Shown here: positions 24,574 to 34,435 of the stretch, in pieces
Layout of the letters: the number at the start of each line of letters is the position of its first letter
How positions within the stretch are numbered: the stretch's first letter is position 1
NCBI RefSeq assembly: GCF_001953975.1
Contig: NZ_MBEJ01000035.1
Coordinates: 23,622 to 87,621, forward strand
Direction: 5' to 3'
Length of the DNA: 64,000 bases
Source: Mycobacterium sp. NS-7484
Lineage (GTDB): Bacteria; Actinomycetota; Actinomycetes; Mycobacteriales; Mycobacteriaceae
Translations under genes and position numbers: made by a program
Notes under the pieces: generated by a model
What the model was told of the DNA's origin: nothing
What the model saw: the letters and a program-made list of their open reading frames with translations, nothing else
The model's database searches: none

Positions 24574-27500
24574 TCAGGAGGCCGCTTTGATGGTGATCTC
24601 GGAGATATCCGTGCGGCTCTTGCCGTCCACGGTGCCCAGCGTCGAGATCCACACCAACACGTAGGACGTCGACGAGGCCTTGTCCACCGAGATGGTGTTT
24701 GAGCCGGGCTTCAGCGGGGTCGCCGGGGTCAGCTCGGTGGTGTCGGACAGCGACGACGGGGAGGCCGACTTCGCCGAGCGGATCTGCACCGACGTGCCGG
24801 TGCTGGTGACGTTGAGGGTGACCGAACCGATCACCGTCGGCTCGGGCAACTGCAGCATGAGCCCGACACCGTTCTTGAAGCCCGGGAACGGGGCCGGATC
24901 GGAGTACGTGTCGGTGGACCACGCGGTGCTGGAGTTCCCGTCGATGGCCTGCCCGGCGGTGGCCGGTGAATCGGCCTCGCCCTCGGGTGAAAAGACCGTC
25001 GCCCGAACGGGTTTCACGGTGCTTCCGGCAGCGGCCGAGGAACTGTCCGGGCTTTCCTCACTGCTCGCCGAGGGGGCATTCAGGCCGAGTTCGTCGCGGT
25101 TGAGGCCGCCGCCCACATCACCGAAGATGCGGTTGAGGATCGAGGCCAGCACCAGCAGCGCCACCAGGATGACGGCCGCGGCCACGCTGACCCCGATGAT
25201 CAGGCCCTTGCGCCGCCGGGCCTCGGCGGCCTCGTGCTCCTCCGGGGTCTCGTGCGCGCGGACCGGGGCGGCCGGGGCCGGAGCCTCCTCGAACGAACCC
25301 ATCAACTCGGTCCGGTCGGCGATCGCGGTGGCCTGCTGCAGCAGGTTCAAAAGCGTTGGGGCGCTGCGAATTCCACCACCGGGCTGGACAGCACGAGCGG
25401 CGGCAGCCGAGATCTGGAACGGGATGTCGCGATCCACCGCGCGCGGTTCGACCGGCTGCCCGGCCTGATCCAGGGCCGCCGGTTCCAGGCCACTGCGCGA
25501 CCCCGATTCCTTCAGCGGCCAGCGGTTGACCAGCAGTGCGTACAGTGCGGCACCGATGCCGCGGATGTCGTCGTCGGGCGTGGCGTCCGGCATGGTGGCC
25601 GGGAAGGCAAGCGCCACATCGCCTTCGATGCTGACTCGAACCCGGCTCGGATGATCGATGGACAGGGCCACGCCGGCTCGGTGGGCCGCCTCGGCAGCCG
25701 CGGCCAGCGACTGGATGGCCCGGGCCCCACCGACGGGGGAGGGCGACGTGTCGGCCACCTCGGCCAGTGAACCGCCGCGGATCCACTCCGAGACGATCAG
25801 CCCACCCGAGCCACTGTGCGCCACATCCAGCACCCGGGCGATGCCGGGGACGTCGATGCGGCTGAGTTTGAGGGTGCGCGAAAGGATTTCCTGCACTTGC
25901 GCGTCGGACATGGTGGCGTCCGGGTCGACGAAGGTCAACGCCACCTGGCGATCCAGTGCGGTGTCGAGGGCCTGCCAGAACTGCAGGTGCGGTGGGCCGC
26001 CGTGGAATACCAGCAACCGGTAGCGCCCGTCGGCGATCGTCGCCCCGGGGATCAGGTGCACATCGTCGTCTTCCGGCTCCAACGCGGCCTCGCGCGGCGC
26101 GGCGAACGAGATGGGTTCGCGGGTCGGGTCACCACCGAAGTCGGTGACCGGGCGAGCTGTTCCGTTCGACCGGCCGCCGGGCTCGGAAGAGATCACCGAC
26201 GTGGCGCCCTCCTCGGACGACGTGGTCGACGGTTCCTCCGGCGCGACGTCCGGCTCGAACTCGTCGGGCTGGAAATCGTCGGCACTCGGCCGCGGCAGCT
26301 TCGTCGTCTCGCTCGTCATCTCGGAGGTGGAGGTGGCGTTCCGTGCCGAGCCGTCCGCAGATTCGTCGGTCACCGGTGATCCTTTCCGCATCCCCACCCC
26401 GGCAACACCCGCCGGGGTCCCGCCTCCGGCGGCTGCCGGGCTTGACGGCCACCGATCAGGAGAAGAATTCCTCTGATCAGGGTACGTGACGGGCGCCGCA
26501 GGGTGCGGCGCGACGGGCGGCGTAATTGTTTGCACGGCTACCGTTCCGGTCGCCGAGGGGGTGGCTTGCCCCCGTCCCAGTCGACGGCGCACGAGCGCCA
26601 GCACCGACTGGGCTTCGGGAACACGGGCCGCGAGCATGACACCGGCGATGATCGGCAGCATGATCAGCCCCAGCACGAGCAGGCGCAGGATCGAGCCCCC
26701 GGCGCCGCCATGCGTGGTCAGTGACTCCAGGCCCAGCAGCTGGTCGGCCGTGTGCGCCACCAGACTGGCGAGCAGCGAGCCCGCCAGTGTCACCAGGATC
26801 GTGCGGATCACGGTGTCACGCAGCATCCGCCCACCGCGGGGACGCAGGTTGGACTTCAACAGCAGATGCCCCACCACCGCGCCGGCGAGGAATCCCAGGC
26901 CGTTGGCCAGGCCGAGGTATCCGGCCACCATGTTGGCGTTGTCGGTCAGATGTGGCACCGCGACGGAGGCGACGATCTTGACGGTGGTGATCACCACGAT
27001 GATGAAGATCGGGGTCCACGGCTTTTCGCGCGCGTAGAACACCCGCAGCTGCAGCAGCACGAGCGCATAGGGAATGAGCGTGAACGACGAGAGGGTGATC
27101 GCCATCCCCAGGTAACCCGCGTCCGAGGCGCTGAAGTTTCCGTAGGCGAACAGCGCGCTGCCGATCGCCGGGCCGCCGACGGTCATCATCGCCACGACCG
27201 GGATGAGCGTCACCATGGTCAGCCGGGTGGCCAGGGAGAAATCGTCGAGCACGGCGGGCACGTTGTCGGCCGCGGCGTTGCGGCTCAACCGCGGCATCAC
27301 CACGGTGAGCACCGTGACGCCGATCATCCCGAACGGCAGCATCAACACCAGCCAGGTGTAGTTGTAGATGGCCGGCCCGGTGTCGGCCGCGCCGCTGGCG
27401 ATCTGGTTGCCGACGATCAGGCCGACCTGGCTGATCAGCACGTAGAGCACCATCGCCGCGGCCATGGCGCCGAACTTCTTGAGCCGGGCGTCGATGCCCC

Positions 27501-28278
27501 ACAGCGGGCGCAAGCTGACCCGTTCGGCCCGGATCGCCACGAACAGCACCGCGGCCTGGGCGACCACGCCCAGCGTGGTGCCGATGCCCAGGACCAACAG
27601 CTTGGCCGTGCCCATGTGCGGCGGATCGATCGAGAACTCTCCGGGCACCAGGACGAAAACTCCCAGCGTCACGATCGCCACCACGTTGTTGACCACCGGA
27701 GCCCACGCCGGCGGCCCGAACACGTTGCGGGTGTTGAGGATCGCCATGAAGACCGACGACAACCCGTAGAACAGCACCTGCGGCAACAGCAGGTAGGCGA
27801 ACGCGGTGGTCAGCGGGTTGTTGACCTTCGGGTCACTGCCGAGCATGAGCCGCACCAACAGCGGCGCACACAGCACCGACAGCACGGTGGTGACCAGCAG
27901 CAGCGTGGTGGCCAGCGTCACCAGCCGACGGATGAAGGCGGTGCCACCGTCGGCGTCGTCACGTTCGGCGCGGGCCAGCACCGGAACGAAGATCGCGGTG
28001 AAGGTGGCTTCCAGAACCAACGCGGCCACCATGTTGGGCAGCTGGTTGGCCACCGAGAACGAACTGGTCAGCGCCCCGCCGAGCAGGGCCATCAGCAGCA
28101 CGAACCGGAAGAAGCCGGTGATGCGTGAGATCAGGGTGGCAAAGGCCATGCCCCACGACCGGGACACCACCGCGGCGTCGGACAGTTCGGCGCGCCCGGC
28201 CGGTCGGGCCGGGCCGGTGGCGTGCGGAATCCGCGGCGGGCCCGGCCGGCGGGCCGGGTGCTGGTCGGGCGAGGTCAT
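24574..28278 (-). CDS. murJ: Lipid II flippase MurJ fused to pseudokinase and C-terminal discoidin-like domain
   Basis: The 1234-residue protein combines three parts. An N-terminal MurJ/MviN domain (about 50-570) has some 14 membrane segments and flips lipid II outward. An intracellular Ser/Thr kinase-like domain (about 750-1020) lacks a clear HRD/DFG set and is a pseudokinase, which in M. tuberculosis Rv3910 is phosphorylated and bound by FhaA. A membrane segment (GLIIGVSVAAAVILVALLVL) precedes an external galactose-binding-like domain. The ATG at 28278 overlaps the upstream gene in an ATGA. Confidence 0.94.
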   Translation of the reverse strand: MTSPDQHPARRPGPPRIPHATGPARPAGRAELSDAAVVSRSWGMAFATLISRITGFFRFVLLMALLGGALTSSFSVANQLPNMVAALVLEATFTAIFVPVLARAERDDADGGTAFIRRLVTLATTLLLVTTVLSVLCAPLLVRLMLGSDPKVNNPLTTAFAYLLLPQVLFYGLSSVFMAILNTRNVFGPPAWAPVVNNVVAIVTLGVFVLVPGEFSIDPPHMGTAKLLVLGIGTTLGVVAQAAVLFVAIRAERVSLRPLWGIDARLKKFGAMAAAMVLYVLISQVGLIVGNQIASGAADTGPAIYNYTWLVLMLPFGMIGVTVLTVVMPRLSRNAAADNVPAVLDDFSLATRLTMVTLIPVVAMMTVGGPAIGSALFAYGNFSASDAGYLGMAITLSSFTLIPYALVLLQLRVFYAREKPWTPIFIIVVITTVKIVASVAVPHLTDNANMVAGYLGLANGLGFLAGAVVGHLLLKSNLRPRGGRMLRDTVIRTILVTLAGSLLASLVAHTADQLLGLESLTTHGGAGGSILRLLVLGLIMLPIIAGVMLAARVPEAQSVLALVRRRLGRGQATPSATGTVAVQTITPPVAPHPAAPVTYPDQRNSSPDRWPSSPAAAGGGTPAGVAGVGMRKGSPVTDESADGSARNATSTSEMTSETTKLPRPSADDFQPDEFEPDVAPEEPSTTSSEEGATSVISSEPGGRSNGTARPVTDFGGDPTREPISFAAPREAALEPEDDDVHLIPGATIADGRYRLLVFHGGPPHLQFWQALDTALDRQVALTFVDPDATMSDAQVQEILSRTLKLSRIDVPGIARVLDVAHSGSGGLIVSEWIRGGSLAEVADTSPSPVGGARAIQSLAAAAEAAHRAGVALSIDHPSRVRVSIEGDVALAFPATMPDATPDDDIRGIGAALYALLVNRWPLKESGSRSGLEPAALDQAGQPVEPRAVDRDIPFQISAAAARAVQPGGGIRSAPTLLNLLQQATAIADRTELMGSFEEAPAPAAPVRAHETPEEHEAAEARRRKGLIIGVSVAAAVILVALLVLASILNRIFGDVGGGLNRDELGLNAPSASSEESPDSSSAAAGSTVKPVRATVFSPEGEADSPATAGQAIDGNSSTAWSTDTYSDPAPFPGFKNGVGLMLQLPEPTVIGSVTLNVTSTGTSVQIRSAKSASPSSLSDTTELTPATPLKPGSNTISVDKASSTSYVLVWISTLGTVDGKSRTDISEITIKAAS

Positions 28279-30725
28279 CGAGACCGGTCCGAACTGCTCG
28301 GGTGCGGTGCGTCGGCGTCGGCGTCGTTGTTGAACGCCATGGCGACGTCGAGCGGGTCGGGATGCTCGCCCGGCGGGATGAGGTCGGCCCGGTCGGGCTG
28401 GCCGCGGAAGCGGTGCCACAGCCGGCGGCCGGCCAGCGCCACCAGCACGGCGGCGGCCGAGAGCGTGATGAAGAACAGCACCTTGCCGTAGGCATTGGAG
28501 TGCACCGACAACCGCACCGGCTCGCCCAGGGTCAGGCCATCGGGGGTCTGCAGGTTGACGTCCACGGCCACACGTTGGGTGAAGTGCACCTCGATCGGCA
28601 CCCGCAGCGGCAGGTAGCCGGGCGGCAGCACGATCTCACCCATGTCGGTGACGGTCATGCCGGGCGGCGCGTCGACGTGCAGCCGTACCCGCACCGGCAC
28701 CGGCAGGTCGTTGCGCAGCGCCAGTGGCAACGGACTGCGCTCGGTGGCCAGGGTGTAGGCGCCGCCCGGGTTGACGATCGTCACCGCGCCGAACATGTCG
28801 TTCACACTGCGGTTGACGGCGCCCAGCCGCTGTTCGGCCAACCCGTTCCGGGCTTCGGGGGGCACGGACTGACTCAGGGCGCGCAGCGTGTCCTCCCGCA
28901 GCGGAGCGGTGTACTGCATGCCGGTCAGCCCGGTGCGCTCGTCGGTGGCCAGCGCGGCGGTCAACCCCCACAGCCGGCCGACAACCGCGGCGATGCCGGT
29001 GTCGATGTTCTCGTCGATGCGGCCGCGCGGGTTGCCGAGGGTTTCCGGCGGCGGGGGCTGCAGCGGTTGCGGGGGCACCGCGTTGCTCTCGGCGATCAGC
29101 ATCGGCAGCGGGCGTGGCACGGCCAGGCCGGCGTGGATCGTGGTGGCCACCGTGGTCAGGATGGCCTGCGCGTCGTCGGCGTCCAGCGACCACACCAGCG
29201 GCGGCATCAGGATCTGGGTCCGGGGCTGCTCGCTCGGGGTGAGACCGCGCCACAGCAGCGCGCCGAGAGCGTCTTGGCGCCGGGCGGTCTGCGAGTCATG
29301 GTGTACCGGGATGTCGAGCGACGGATCCAGGTACGACGGCGCCACCGGGTCGGTGCCGGCACCGGCGAGCGCGGCGCCGACGGCGGGGTCGAAGCCGACC
29401 GCGACCACGTCCGGCCGGTACCGCACGGGCGTGACATCGGCGGTTTCGGGGGCGCCGGTCTCCGAGTCCTGTGCCGTGATGTGCGCGGCGGCGATGGGCA
29501 CGGTCTGGCCTTGGGCGGCCAGCAGGTCCAGTGCCGGGCGGGTGAGCGGACCGTCGCCCAGGATGCTGGCGCCGCGGATCGAGGTGGTCCCCAGGATCTG
29601 GTCGACGATGTCGCCGGCGCCGTTGGTGGCGATGGCGCTCAAGCCCGGATCGCCCACCCGCTGCAGCGCGCTCAGATCGGCTTGGGCGTAGTTGGTCGGC
29701 GCCACGCACAGCCGCCCGGCCAGGGCCCGCAGCCGGTTGAGCCAGTTGATCGCCGCGTCCTGGCCCGCGCCGGGTCGCGTCGGTGTGCTGGGTCCGGTGT
29801 CTGGACCGTCGTTGACGACGTAGCCGCCGGTCATCGCGTTGACGGTGACCAGCAGGTCCGGGTCGACCGCCAGGCACAGGGTGGCCCGCATCTGCCCGCC
29901 GGAGTCCACGGTCGGACCGGTGGCGAAGTCGGCGGCCGAGAGCAGGGTGTCGAGCCGGCCGCCGGGGGCCAGCGAGGCCGCCAGGGTGTCGTCGACCAAC
30001 CGCACCGGCGTGGTGCCGCCCGGGGCACCCGGGGCCAGCCGCGGCCGGTCGGCCAGCGGCCACAGCAAGGTCGTCCGCACGGGCTGGGAGGTGTCGGGCG
30101 GGACCACCGAATTGAGCGTGTCCGCCGCCGACAGCGACTCGCCGTCGGAGCGCTCCGCGCCATCCGGTGGGACGCCGAGGACCGGCAACAGGAAGCGTGC
30201 GTCGTCGAGCCGGGCCGGTGCACCGTAATCCGGGGTGCCGTTGACGTTGATCAGCACCGGATAGACACCGGGTTCTCCGATGCGCAGCGAGGGGCGGTCG
30301 CCGGCCCGTAAGGGATAGGACAGCGTGAAGCCGACGGATTCACCGCGCTGCATCTCCGGTGCCACCGTGATGAAGTCGGCCACCGGCTCGAACTGGTCGA
30401 GGTCTCCGGTGAGGTCGGTGCGCAGCTGGCTCGACGAGGTCACCGCGCTGGCGTGCTCCATCCGGATCACCACGTCGCGCACCGGGCGGTCACCGACGTT
30501 GAGCACGGCTCCGCTGACCGTCAGCACCGCGTCGCTGGTGGTGGTGACGACCTCGGGGGTGACCTTGTCGATGCGGATCTTCAGGAACGGCAGCGGGCTG
30601 GGTTCGCTCGCACCCGCCCGGGGCGCCAGGGTGGGCAGCGCCATCACCGACCACGTCGAGAACAGCATCACCACCGCTGCGAGCACCACTGTGCGCGCCA
30701 GGGCGGTCACGGTCCCTGTCCGCAT
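28275..30725 (-). CDS. DUF6049 family secreted/membrane protein (Rv3909-like)
   Basis: The 816-residue protein begins with a signal peptide ([23 protein letters not shown]). It has a long extracytoplasmic part with an early Ig-like strand region ([21 protein letters not shown]) and ends with a membrane helix ([18 protein letters not shown]) followed by a basic cytoplasmic tail. It is conserved between mutT4 and murJ in mycobacteria and overlaps both genes, which suggests a shared envelope role. The function is unknown. Confidence 0.85.
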   Translation of the reverse strand: MRTGTVTALARTVVLAAVVMLFSTWSVMALPTLAPRAGASEPSPLPFLKIRIDKVTPEVVTTTSDAVLTVSGAVLNVGDRPVRDVVIRMEHASAVTSSSQLRTDLTGDLDQFEPVADFITVAPEMQRGESVGFTLSYPLRAGDRPSLRIGEPGVYPVLINVNGTPDYGAPARLDDARFLLPVLGVPPDGAERSDGESLSAADTLNSVVPPDTSQPVRTTLLWPLADRPRLAPGAPGGTTPVRLVDDTLAASLAPGGRLDTLLSAADFATGPTVDSGGQMRATLCLAVDPDLLVTVNAMTGGYVVNDGPDTGPSTPTRPGAGQDAAINWLNRLRALAGRLCVAPTNYAQADLSALQRVGDPGLSAIATNGAGDIVDQILGTTSIRGASILGDGPLTRPALDLLAAQGQTVPIAAAHITAQDSETGAPETADVTPVRYRPDVVAVGFDPAVGAALAGAGTDPVAPSYLDPSLDIPVHHDSQTARRQDALGALLWRGLTPSEQPRTQILMPPLVWSLDADDAQAILTTVATTIHAGLAVPRPLPMLIAESNAVPPQPLQPPPPETLGNPRGRIDENIDTGIAAVVGRLWGLTAALATDERTGLTGMQYTAPLREDTLRALSQSVPPEARNGLAEQRLGAVNRSVNDMFGAVTIVNPGGAYTLATERSPLPLALRNDLPVPVRVRLHVDAPPGMTVTDMGEIVLPPGYLPLRVPIEVHFTQRVAVDVNLQTPDGLTLGEPVRLSVHSNAYGKVLFFITLSAAAVLVALAGRRLWHRFRGQPDRADLIPPGEHPDPLDVAMAFNNDADADAPHPSSSDRSR

Positions 30726-31507
30726 CCGTTCGTGCGCCGGCGGGGCTGGGGTTGCGCAGATTCGTCGCGGCGGTGATTGCGGGTGTGCGAATGCGTCTGG
30801 GGCCGCCGCCGAGGTGCGCTGCGGGGCAGCGGCGGCAACGCGGCCGGCCCGTCGGTGTGCAGTTTGTCGATCAGTTCCCCGGCCACTTCCGCCAGCTTGC
30901 GTTCGTCGGCATAGGCCAGTCGGGACGACAGTTCGCGCAGCGGCACCCAGGCGACCTCGGTCACCTCGACATCGTCGTCGGACAGTTCGCCGCCCTGAAA
31001 GCGCATGAGGTAGTGGTGCACGGTCTTGTGTACTCGTCGGCCCTCGGTGACGAACCAGTAGTCGATGCTGCCCAGCGCGGCCAACACGTCACCGCGGATG
31101 CCGGTCTCTTCGGCGACTTCGCGGATCGCGGTCTGCTCGGCCGTCTCGCCGAGCTCGATGTGGCCCTTGGGCAGTGACCACAGCATTCGCCCGCGCCGGT
31201 CGACCCGGCCGATCAAGGCCGCCACCTGGGTGTCCTTGGGACCGTCGATGCCGTCGATGACGAGGCCGCCGGCGGAGGTCTCGTGGACGGTGCGGAGCCG
31301 TTCCTGGGGACGACGCGGCCGCTTGTGCTGTTTGGATTGGTCACGTGGCGTCGGTGCGGGTGCCGCCGCGGCGATGGGCGCTTGGCCGGGCCGATCAGTG
31401 TCCGTGCCGTGATCGTCGGCCGGGGGACCCGCCGCCCTCTGTGCACGGCGACGGCCACGACGCCGACTGCGGCGCCGTCTTGGTTTGGCCTGTTCGCCGT
31501 CCGACAC
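30707..31507 (-). CDS. mutT4: Nudix hydrolase MutT4-like
   Basis: The 266-residue protein has a very basic N terminus, a Nudix domain with the full box [20 protein letters not shown] followed by TGI, and a basic Pro/His-rich tail. MutT-type enzymes hydrolyse damaged nucleotides or other nucleoside diphosphate derivatives; the substrate is not evident. I chose the GTG at 31507 (VSDGEQAK), which matches the M. tuberculosis start, over the ATG at 31549. It overlaps the next gene by 19 bases. Confidence 0.88.
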   Translation of the reverse strand: MSDGEQAKPRRRRSRRRGRRRAQRAAGPPADDHGTDTDRPGQAPIAAAAPAPTPRDQSKQHKRPRRPQERLRTVHETSAGGLVIDGIDGPKDTQVAALIGRVDRRGRMLWSLPKGHIELGETAEQTAIREVAEETGIRGDVLAALGSIDYWFVTEGRRVHKTVHHYLMRFQGGELSDDDVEVTEVAWVPLRELSSRLAYADERKLAEVAGELIDKLHTDGPAALPPLPRSAPRRRPQTHSHTRNHRRDESAQPQPRRRTNGCGQGP

Positions 31508-31514
31508 CCAAGCG

Positions 31515-31520
31515 ATAGTA
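31515..31520 (-). promoter_or_regulatory. Leaderless promoter of mutT4
   Basis: TACTAT on the minus strand, then 7 bases, then the GTG start. No ribosome site intervenes. It is divergent from the pcnA promoter 58 bases away. Confidence 0.6.
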
Positions 31521-31577
31521 GCTGCCACGGGGTTGGCCTCCCGCCGCACTCGCCGGTTGTGACCAGACCGGGAGCAT

Positions 31578-31583
31578 TAGGCT
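31578..31583 (+). promoter_or_regulatory. Leaderless promoter of pcnA
   Basis: TAGGCT, then 8 bases, then the GTG start at 31592. There is no purine-rich ribosome site before the start. Confidence 0.55.
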
Positions 31584-31591
31584 CATCGAAC

Positions 31592-33049
31592 GTGTCCGAC
31601 GCTGCTGTTACTGATGCCGAATTGCTGGCCGGCGCACTCGTCGCGCTGAACCGCCGCGCCGAGGTCCTGCGCGAGCTCGGCGCGGTGTTCGCCGGCGCGG
31701 GCCACGAGCTGTACCTGGTCGGCGGCAGCGTGCGCGATGCCCTGCTGGGCCGGTTGACCGAAGACAGCGATCTGGACTTCACCACCGACGCCCGCCCCGA
31801 GCAGATGCTGAAGTTCCTGCGACCCTGGGCCGACGCGATCTGGGACACCGGCATCGAGTTCGGCACCATCGGCGTGGGCAAAGGCGGGCACCGGCTCGAG
31901 ATCACCACGTTCCGCGCCGACAGCTACGACCAGGTGTCGCGCAATCCGACGGTCGAGTTCGGCGACAACCTCGATGACGATCTGGTGCGCCGCGACTTCA
32001 CCGTCAACGCCATGGCGGTGCGGATCGGCGCCGACGGACCGGCCGAATTCCATGACCCGCTGGGCGGTTTGGCGGCCATCCAGGCCAAGGTCCTCGATAC
32101 GCCGTCGGCGCCGGAGGTGTCGTTCGGAGACGATCCGCTGCGCATGCTGCGGGCGGCCCGCTTCGTCTCCCAGCTGGGGTTCGGGGTGGCGCCGCGCGTG
32201 CTCGAGGCGTTGCTGGAGATGGCCCCGCAGCTGTCCCGGATCACCGTCGAGCGCGTCGCCGCCGAGCTGGACAAGCTGCTGCTCGGCCAGGATCCCGTGG
32301 CCGGTGTCGATCTGATGGTGCAGACCGGGCTCGGTGAGGTGGTGCTGCCCGAGGTCGGCGAGATGCGGATGGCCATCGACGAACATCACCAGCACAAGGA
32401 CGTGTACTGGCATTCGTTGACGGTGCTGCGGCAGGCCGTCGATCTCGAAGACGACGGTCCGGATCTGGTGTTGCGCTGGGCCGCACTGCTGCACGACATC
32501 GGCAAGCCCGCGACCCGCAAGCACGAATCCGACGGCGGGGTGAGCTTCCACCACCACGAGGTGGTCGGCGCCAAGATGGCCCGCAAGCGGATGCGCGCGC
32601 TCAAGTATTCCAAGCAGATGATCGACGACGTCTCGCAGCTGGTCTATCTGCACCTGCGGTTCCACGGCTACGCCGACGACAAGGGTGCCGGCAAGTGGAC
32701 GGATTCGGCGGTGCGCCGGTATGTCACCGACGCCGGTCCGCTGCTTTCCCGGCTGCACAAACTCGTTCGCGCCGATTGCACCACCCGCAACAAGCGCCGC
32801 GCGGCACGGCTGCAGGCCAACTACGACGATCTGGAGAACCGGATCGCCGAACTGGCGGCCAAGGAGGATCTGCAGCGGGTCCGGCCCGACCTCGACGGCA
32901 ACGAGATCATGGAGATCCTCGGCATCCCGGCCGGCCCGCAGGTGGGCGAGGCCTGGAAGCACCTCAAGGAGCTGCGCCTCGAGCACGGGCCGCTGTCCCG
33001 CGAGCAGGCCGTCGACGAATTGCTGAAATGGTGGAACGCCAGGGGCTGA
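31592..33049 (+). CDS. pcnA: CCA tRNA nucleotidyltransferase
   Basis: The enzyme adds or repairs the 3' CCA of tRNAs; neither tRNA gene in this window encodes CCA. The 485-residue product has the class II nucleotidyltransferase motif LVGGSVRDALLGR with the metal-binding DLDF, the RRDFTVNAMA motif, and a C-terminal HD domain (LLHDIGKPATRKH). The GTG at 31592 fits the protein family and the leaderless promoter. Confidence 0.95.
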   Translation: MSDAAVTDAELLAGALVALNRRAEVLRELGAVFAGAGHELYLVGGSVRDALLGRLTEDSDLDFTTDARPEQMLKFLRPWADAIWDTGIEFGTIGVGKGGHRLEITTFRADSYDQVSRNPTVEFGDNLDDDLVRRDFTVNAMAVRIGADGPAEFHDPLGGLAAIQAKVLDTPSAPEVSFGDDPLRMLRAARFVSQLGFGVAPRVLEALLEMAPQLSRITVERVAAELDKLLLGQDPVAGVDLMVQTGLGEVVLPEVGEMRMAIDEHHQHKDVYWHSLTVLRQAVDLEDDGPDLVLRWAALLHDIGKPATRKHESDGGVSFHHHEVVGAKMARKRMRALKYSKQMIDDVSQLVYLHLRFHGYADDKGAGKWTDSAVRRYVTDAGPLLSRLHKLVRADCTTRNKRRAARLQANYDDLENRIAELAAKEDLQRVRPDLDGNEIMEILGIPAGPQVGEAWKHLKELRLEHGPLSREQAVDELLKWWNARG

Positions 33050-33067
33050 TCGTGCGTCTGATCAGTC

Positions 33068-33559
33068 ATGGACTACTGCCTGGGTGAGCCCGACGGAACG
33101 GCGACCATCTTCAGCGGGACACCCGATGTAGATGTCGACGGCAACGGCAGCCTCGACGGCATCGGGCTCGATGTCGACGGGGACGGCCGGATCGACGACG
33201 TGATGGCCGATCTCGACGGCGACGGTATCGCCGAGCGCGCGGTGCTCGACGTCGATGACGACGATCACGCCGAAAGTTATTTCTCCGACGACGGTTCGGG
33301 CACCTGGGCGCTGCGGGTGGACCGCACCGGACAGGTGCGCTGGTTCGGCCTCGACGGGGTCGAGCACACGGGCGGTCCGCTGGTCGATTTCAATGCCGAC
33401 GGCACCGCCGATGACCGGTTGCTGGACGTCGACGGGGACGGCCTGGCGGATCGGGTGATCGGTCCGGGCCTGGCGTACGTCGACACCGACGGTGACGGGC
33501 GCTGGGACCTGAAGCTGGCCGACACCGATGGCGACGGCCGCGCCGACGCGGTGTCTTAG
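33068..33559 (+). CDS. Calcium-binding-repeat protein (Rv3906c-like)
   Basis: The 163-residue acidic protein is built from repeated DxDxDG loops (DVDGNGS, DVDGDGR, DLDGDGI, DVDGDGL, DTDGDGR, DTDGDGR), like dockerin/EF-hand or FG-GAP calcium sites. A central aromatic segment (SGTWALRVDRTGQVRWFGLDG) separates the repeats. No signal peptide is visible, so export is uncertain. A homologue lies beside pcnA in M. tuberculosis, where it was annotated as similar to a pullulanase fragment. Confidence 0.75.
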   Translation: MDYCLGEPDGTATIFSGTPDVDVDGNGSLDGIGLDVDGDGRIDDVMADLDGDGIAERAVLDVDDDDHAESYFSDDGSGTWALRVDRTGQVRWFGLDGVEHTGGPLVDFNADGTADDRLLDVDGDGLADRVIGPGLAYVDTDGDGRWDLKLADTDGDGRADAVS

Positions 33560-33566
33560 CCTCGCC

Positions 33567-33630
33567 CCGCGAGCGCGCGTGTCTGTACGCCGACACGCCG
33601 TATATCGTGTGCAGTTGCGGTCGCTCGCGG
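33567..33630. terminator. Composite hairpin between convergent genes
   Basis: CCGCGAGCG (33567-33575) pairs with CGCTCGCGG (33622-33630). Inside it GCGTGTC (33577-33583) pairs with GACACGC (33592-33598). It lies between the plus-strand calcium-repeat gene and the minus-strand TIGR03084 gene and could stop transcription from both sides. It has no T-run. Confidence 0.5.
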
Positions 33631-33645
33631 CTGACGAGTGAGCGC

Positions 33646-34422
33646 TCAGCCCCGGCCGGCTCCCGGTGGCCCGGCGAAGGCCTGCGCGATCGTCAACCAC
33701 TTGACGGCGTCGTCACCTTCGGCTCGCACGTCCAGATCCGCGGGAGCCCGGCGCTGGGTCACCAGCATGCAGAAGTCTTCGGCCGCACCCGTCACCCGCT
33801 GCGCGGCGTCGGCCGGCCCCCACTCCCACAGCGAGCCGTCCGGCGCGCTCAGCTCGACTCGGAACGGCTCGGCCGGCGGCGTCAACCCATGCACCGTGAA
33901 CGCGAAATCCCTTGTGCGCACGCCGATATGGGCAATTGAACGCAGCCGTGCGGTGGCCGGTCGACGTACTCCGAGGGCGTCGGCCACGTCGAGTCCGTGC
34001 GCCCAGGTCTCCATCATGCGGGCCGTCGCCATCGACGTCGCGCTCATCGGGGGTCCGAACCAGGGCAGCTTGCGGCCCTCGGCCACGTTGAGCAATTCGG
34101 TGTGCAACCGGGCGCGGGTGGCGCGCCAATCGGCTAGCAGTTGTTCCGGTGGCGTCAGGGCGAGTTCCTCGGCTGCGGCGTCGACGAATCCCGTCGGGTT
34201 CTGCATGGCCTCGGCGAGAACGGCGTCGAAGCCCGGGCCATCGGTGATCGCGATGACCGACACCCGGTCGGTCCACCACAGGTGGGCGATCTGATGGGCG
34301 ATGGTCCAGCCCTCGGCCGGGGTGGGGGCGGCCCACCGTTCGGGCGGCAGATCGGCCACCAACGCGTCGAGTTCGTCGCTCTCGGCGGACAAGTCGGCCA
34401 CGACGGCCGCGGCGCTCACCAT
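33646..34422 (-). CDS. TIGR03084-type metal-binding protein (DinB/mycothiol-dependent fold, Rv0036c-like)
   Basis: The 258-residue protein has the DinB-like N-terminal helical bundle with metal-ligand histidines ([16 protein letters not shown] and [15 protein letters not shown]). A C-terminal domain seen in maleylpyruvate-isomerase-like proteins ([17 protein letters not shown]) follows. Such proteins are metal-dependent and may use mycothiol; the substrate is unknown. The ATG at 34422 is preceded by a leaderless promoter that overlaps the stop of the upstream MFS gene. Confidence 0.85.
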   Translation of the reverse strand: MVSAAAVVADLSAESDELDALVADLPPERWAAPTPAEGWTIAHQIAHLWWTDRVSVIAITDGPGFDAVLAEAMQNPTGFVDAAAEELALTPPEQLLADWRATRARLHTELLNVAEGRKLPWFGPPMSATSMATARMMETWAHGLDVADALGVRRPATARLRSIAHIGVRTRDFAFTVHGLTPPAEPFRVELSAPDGSLWEWGPADAAQRVTGAAEDFCMLVTQRRAPADLDVRAEGDDAVKWLTIAQAFAGPPGAGRG

Positions 34423-34429
34423 GGCGGTC

Positions 34430-34435
34430 AGCCTA
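34430..34435 (-). promoter_or_regulatory. Leaderless promoter overlapping the MFS stop codon
   Basis: TAGGCT on the minus strand, then 7 bases, then ATG. The first three bases TAG are the stop codon of the upstream transporter gene. Confidence 0.55.
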
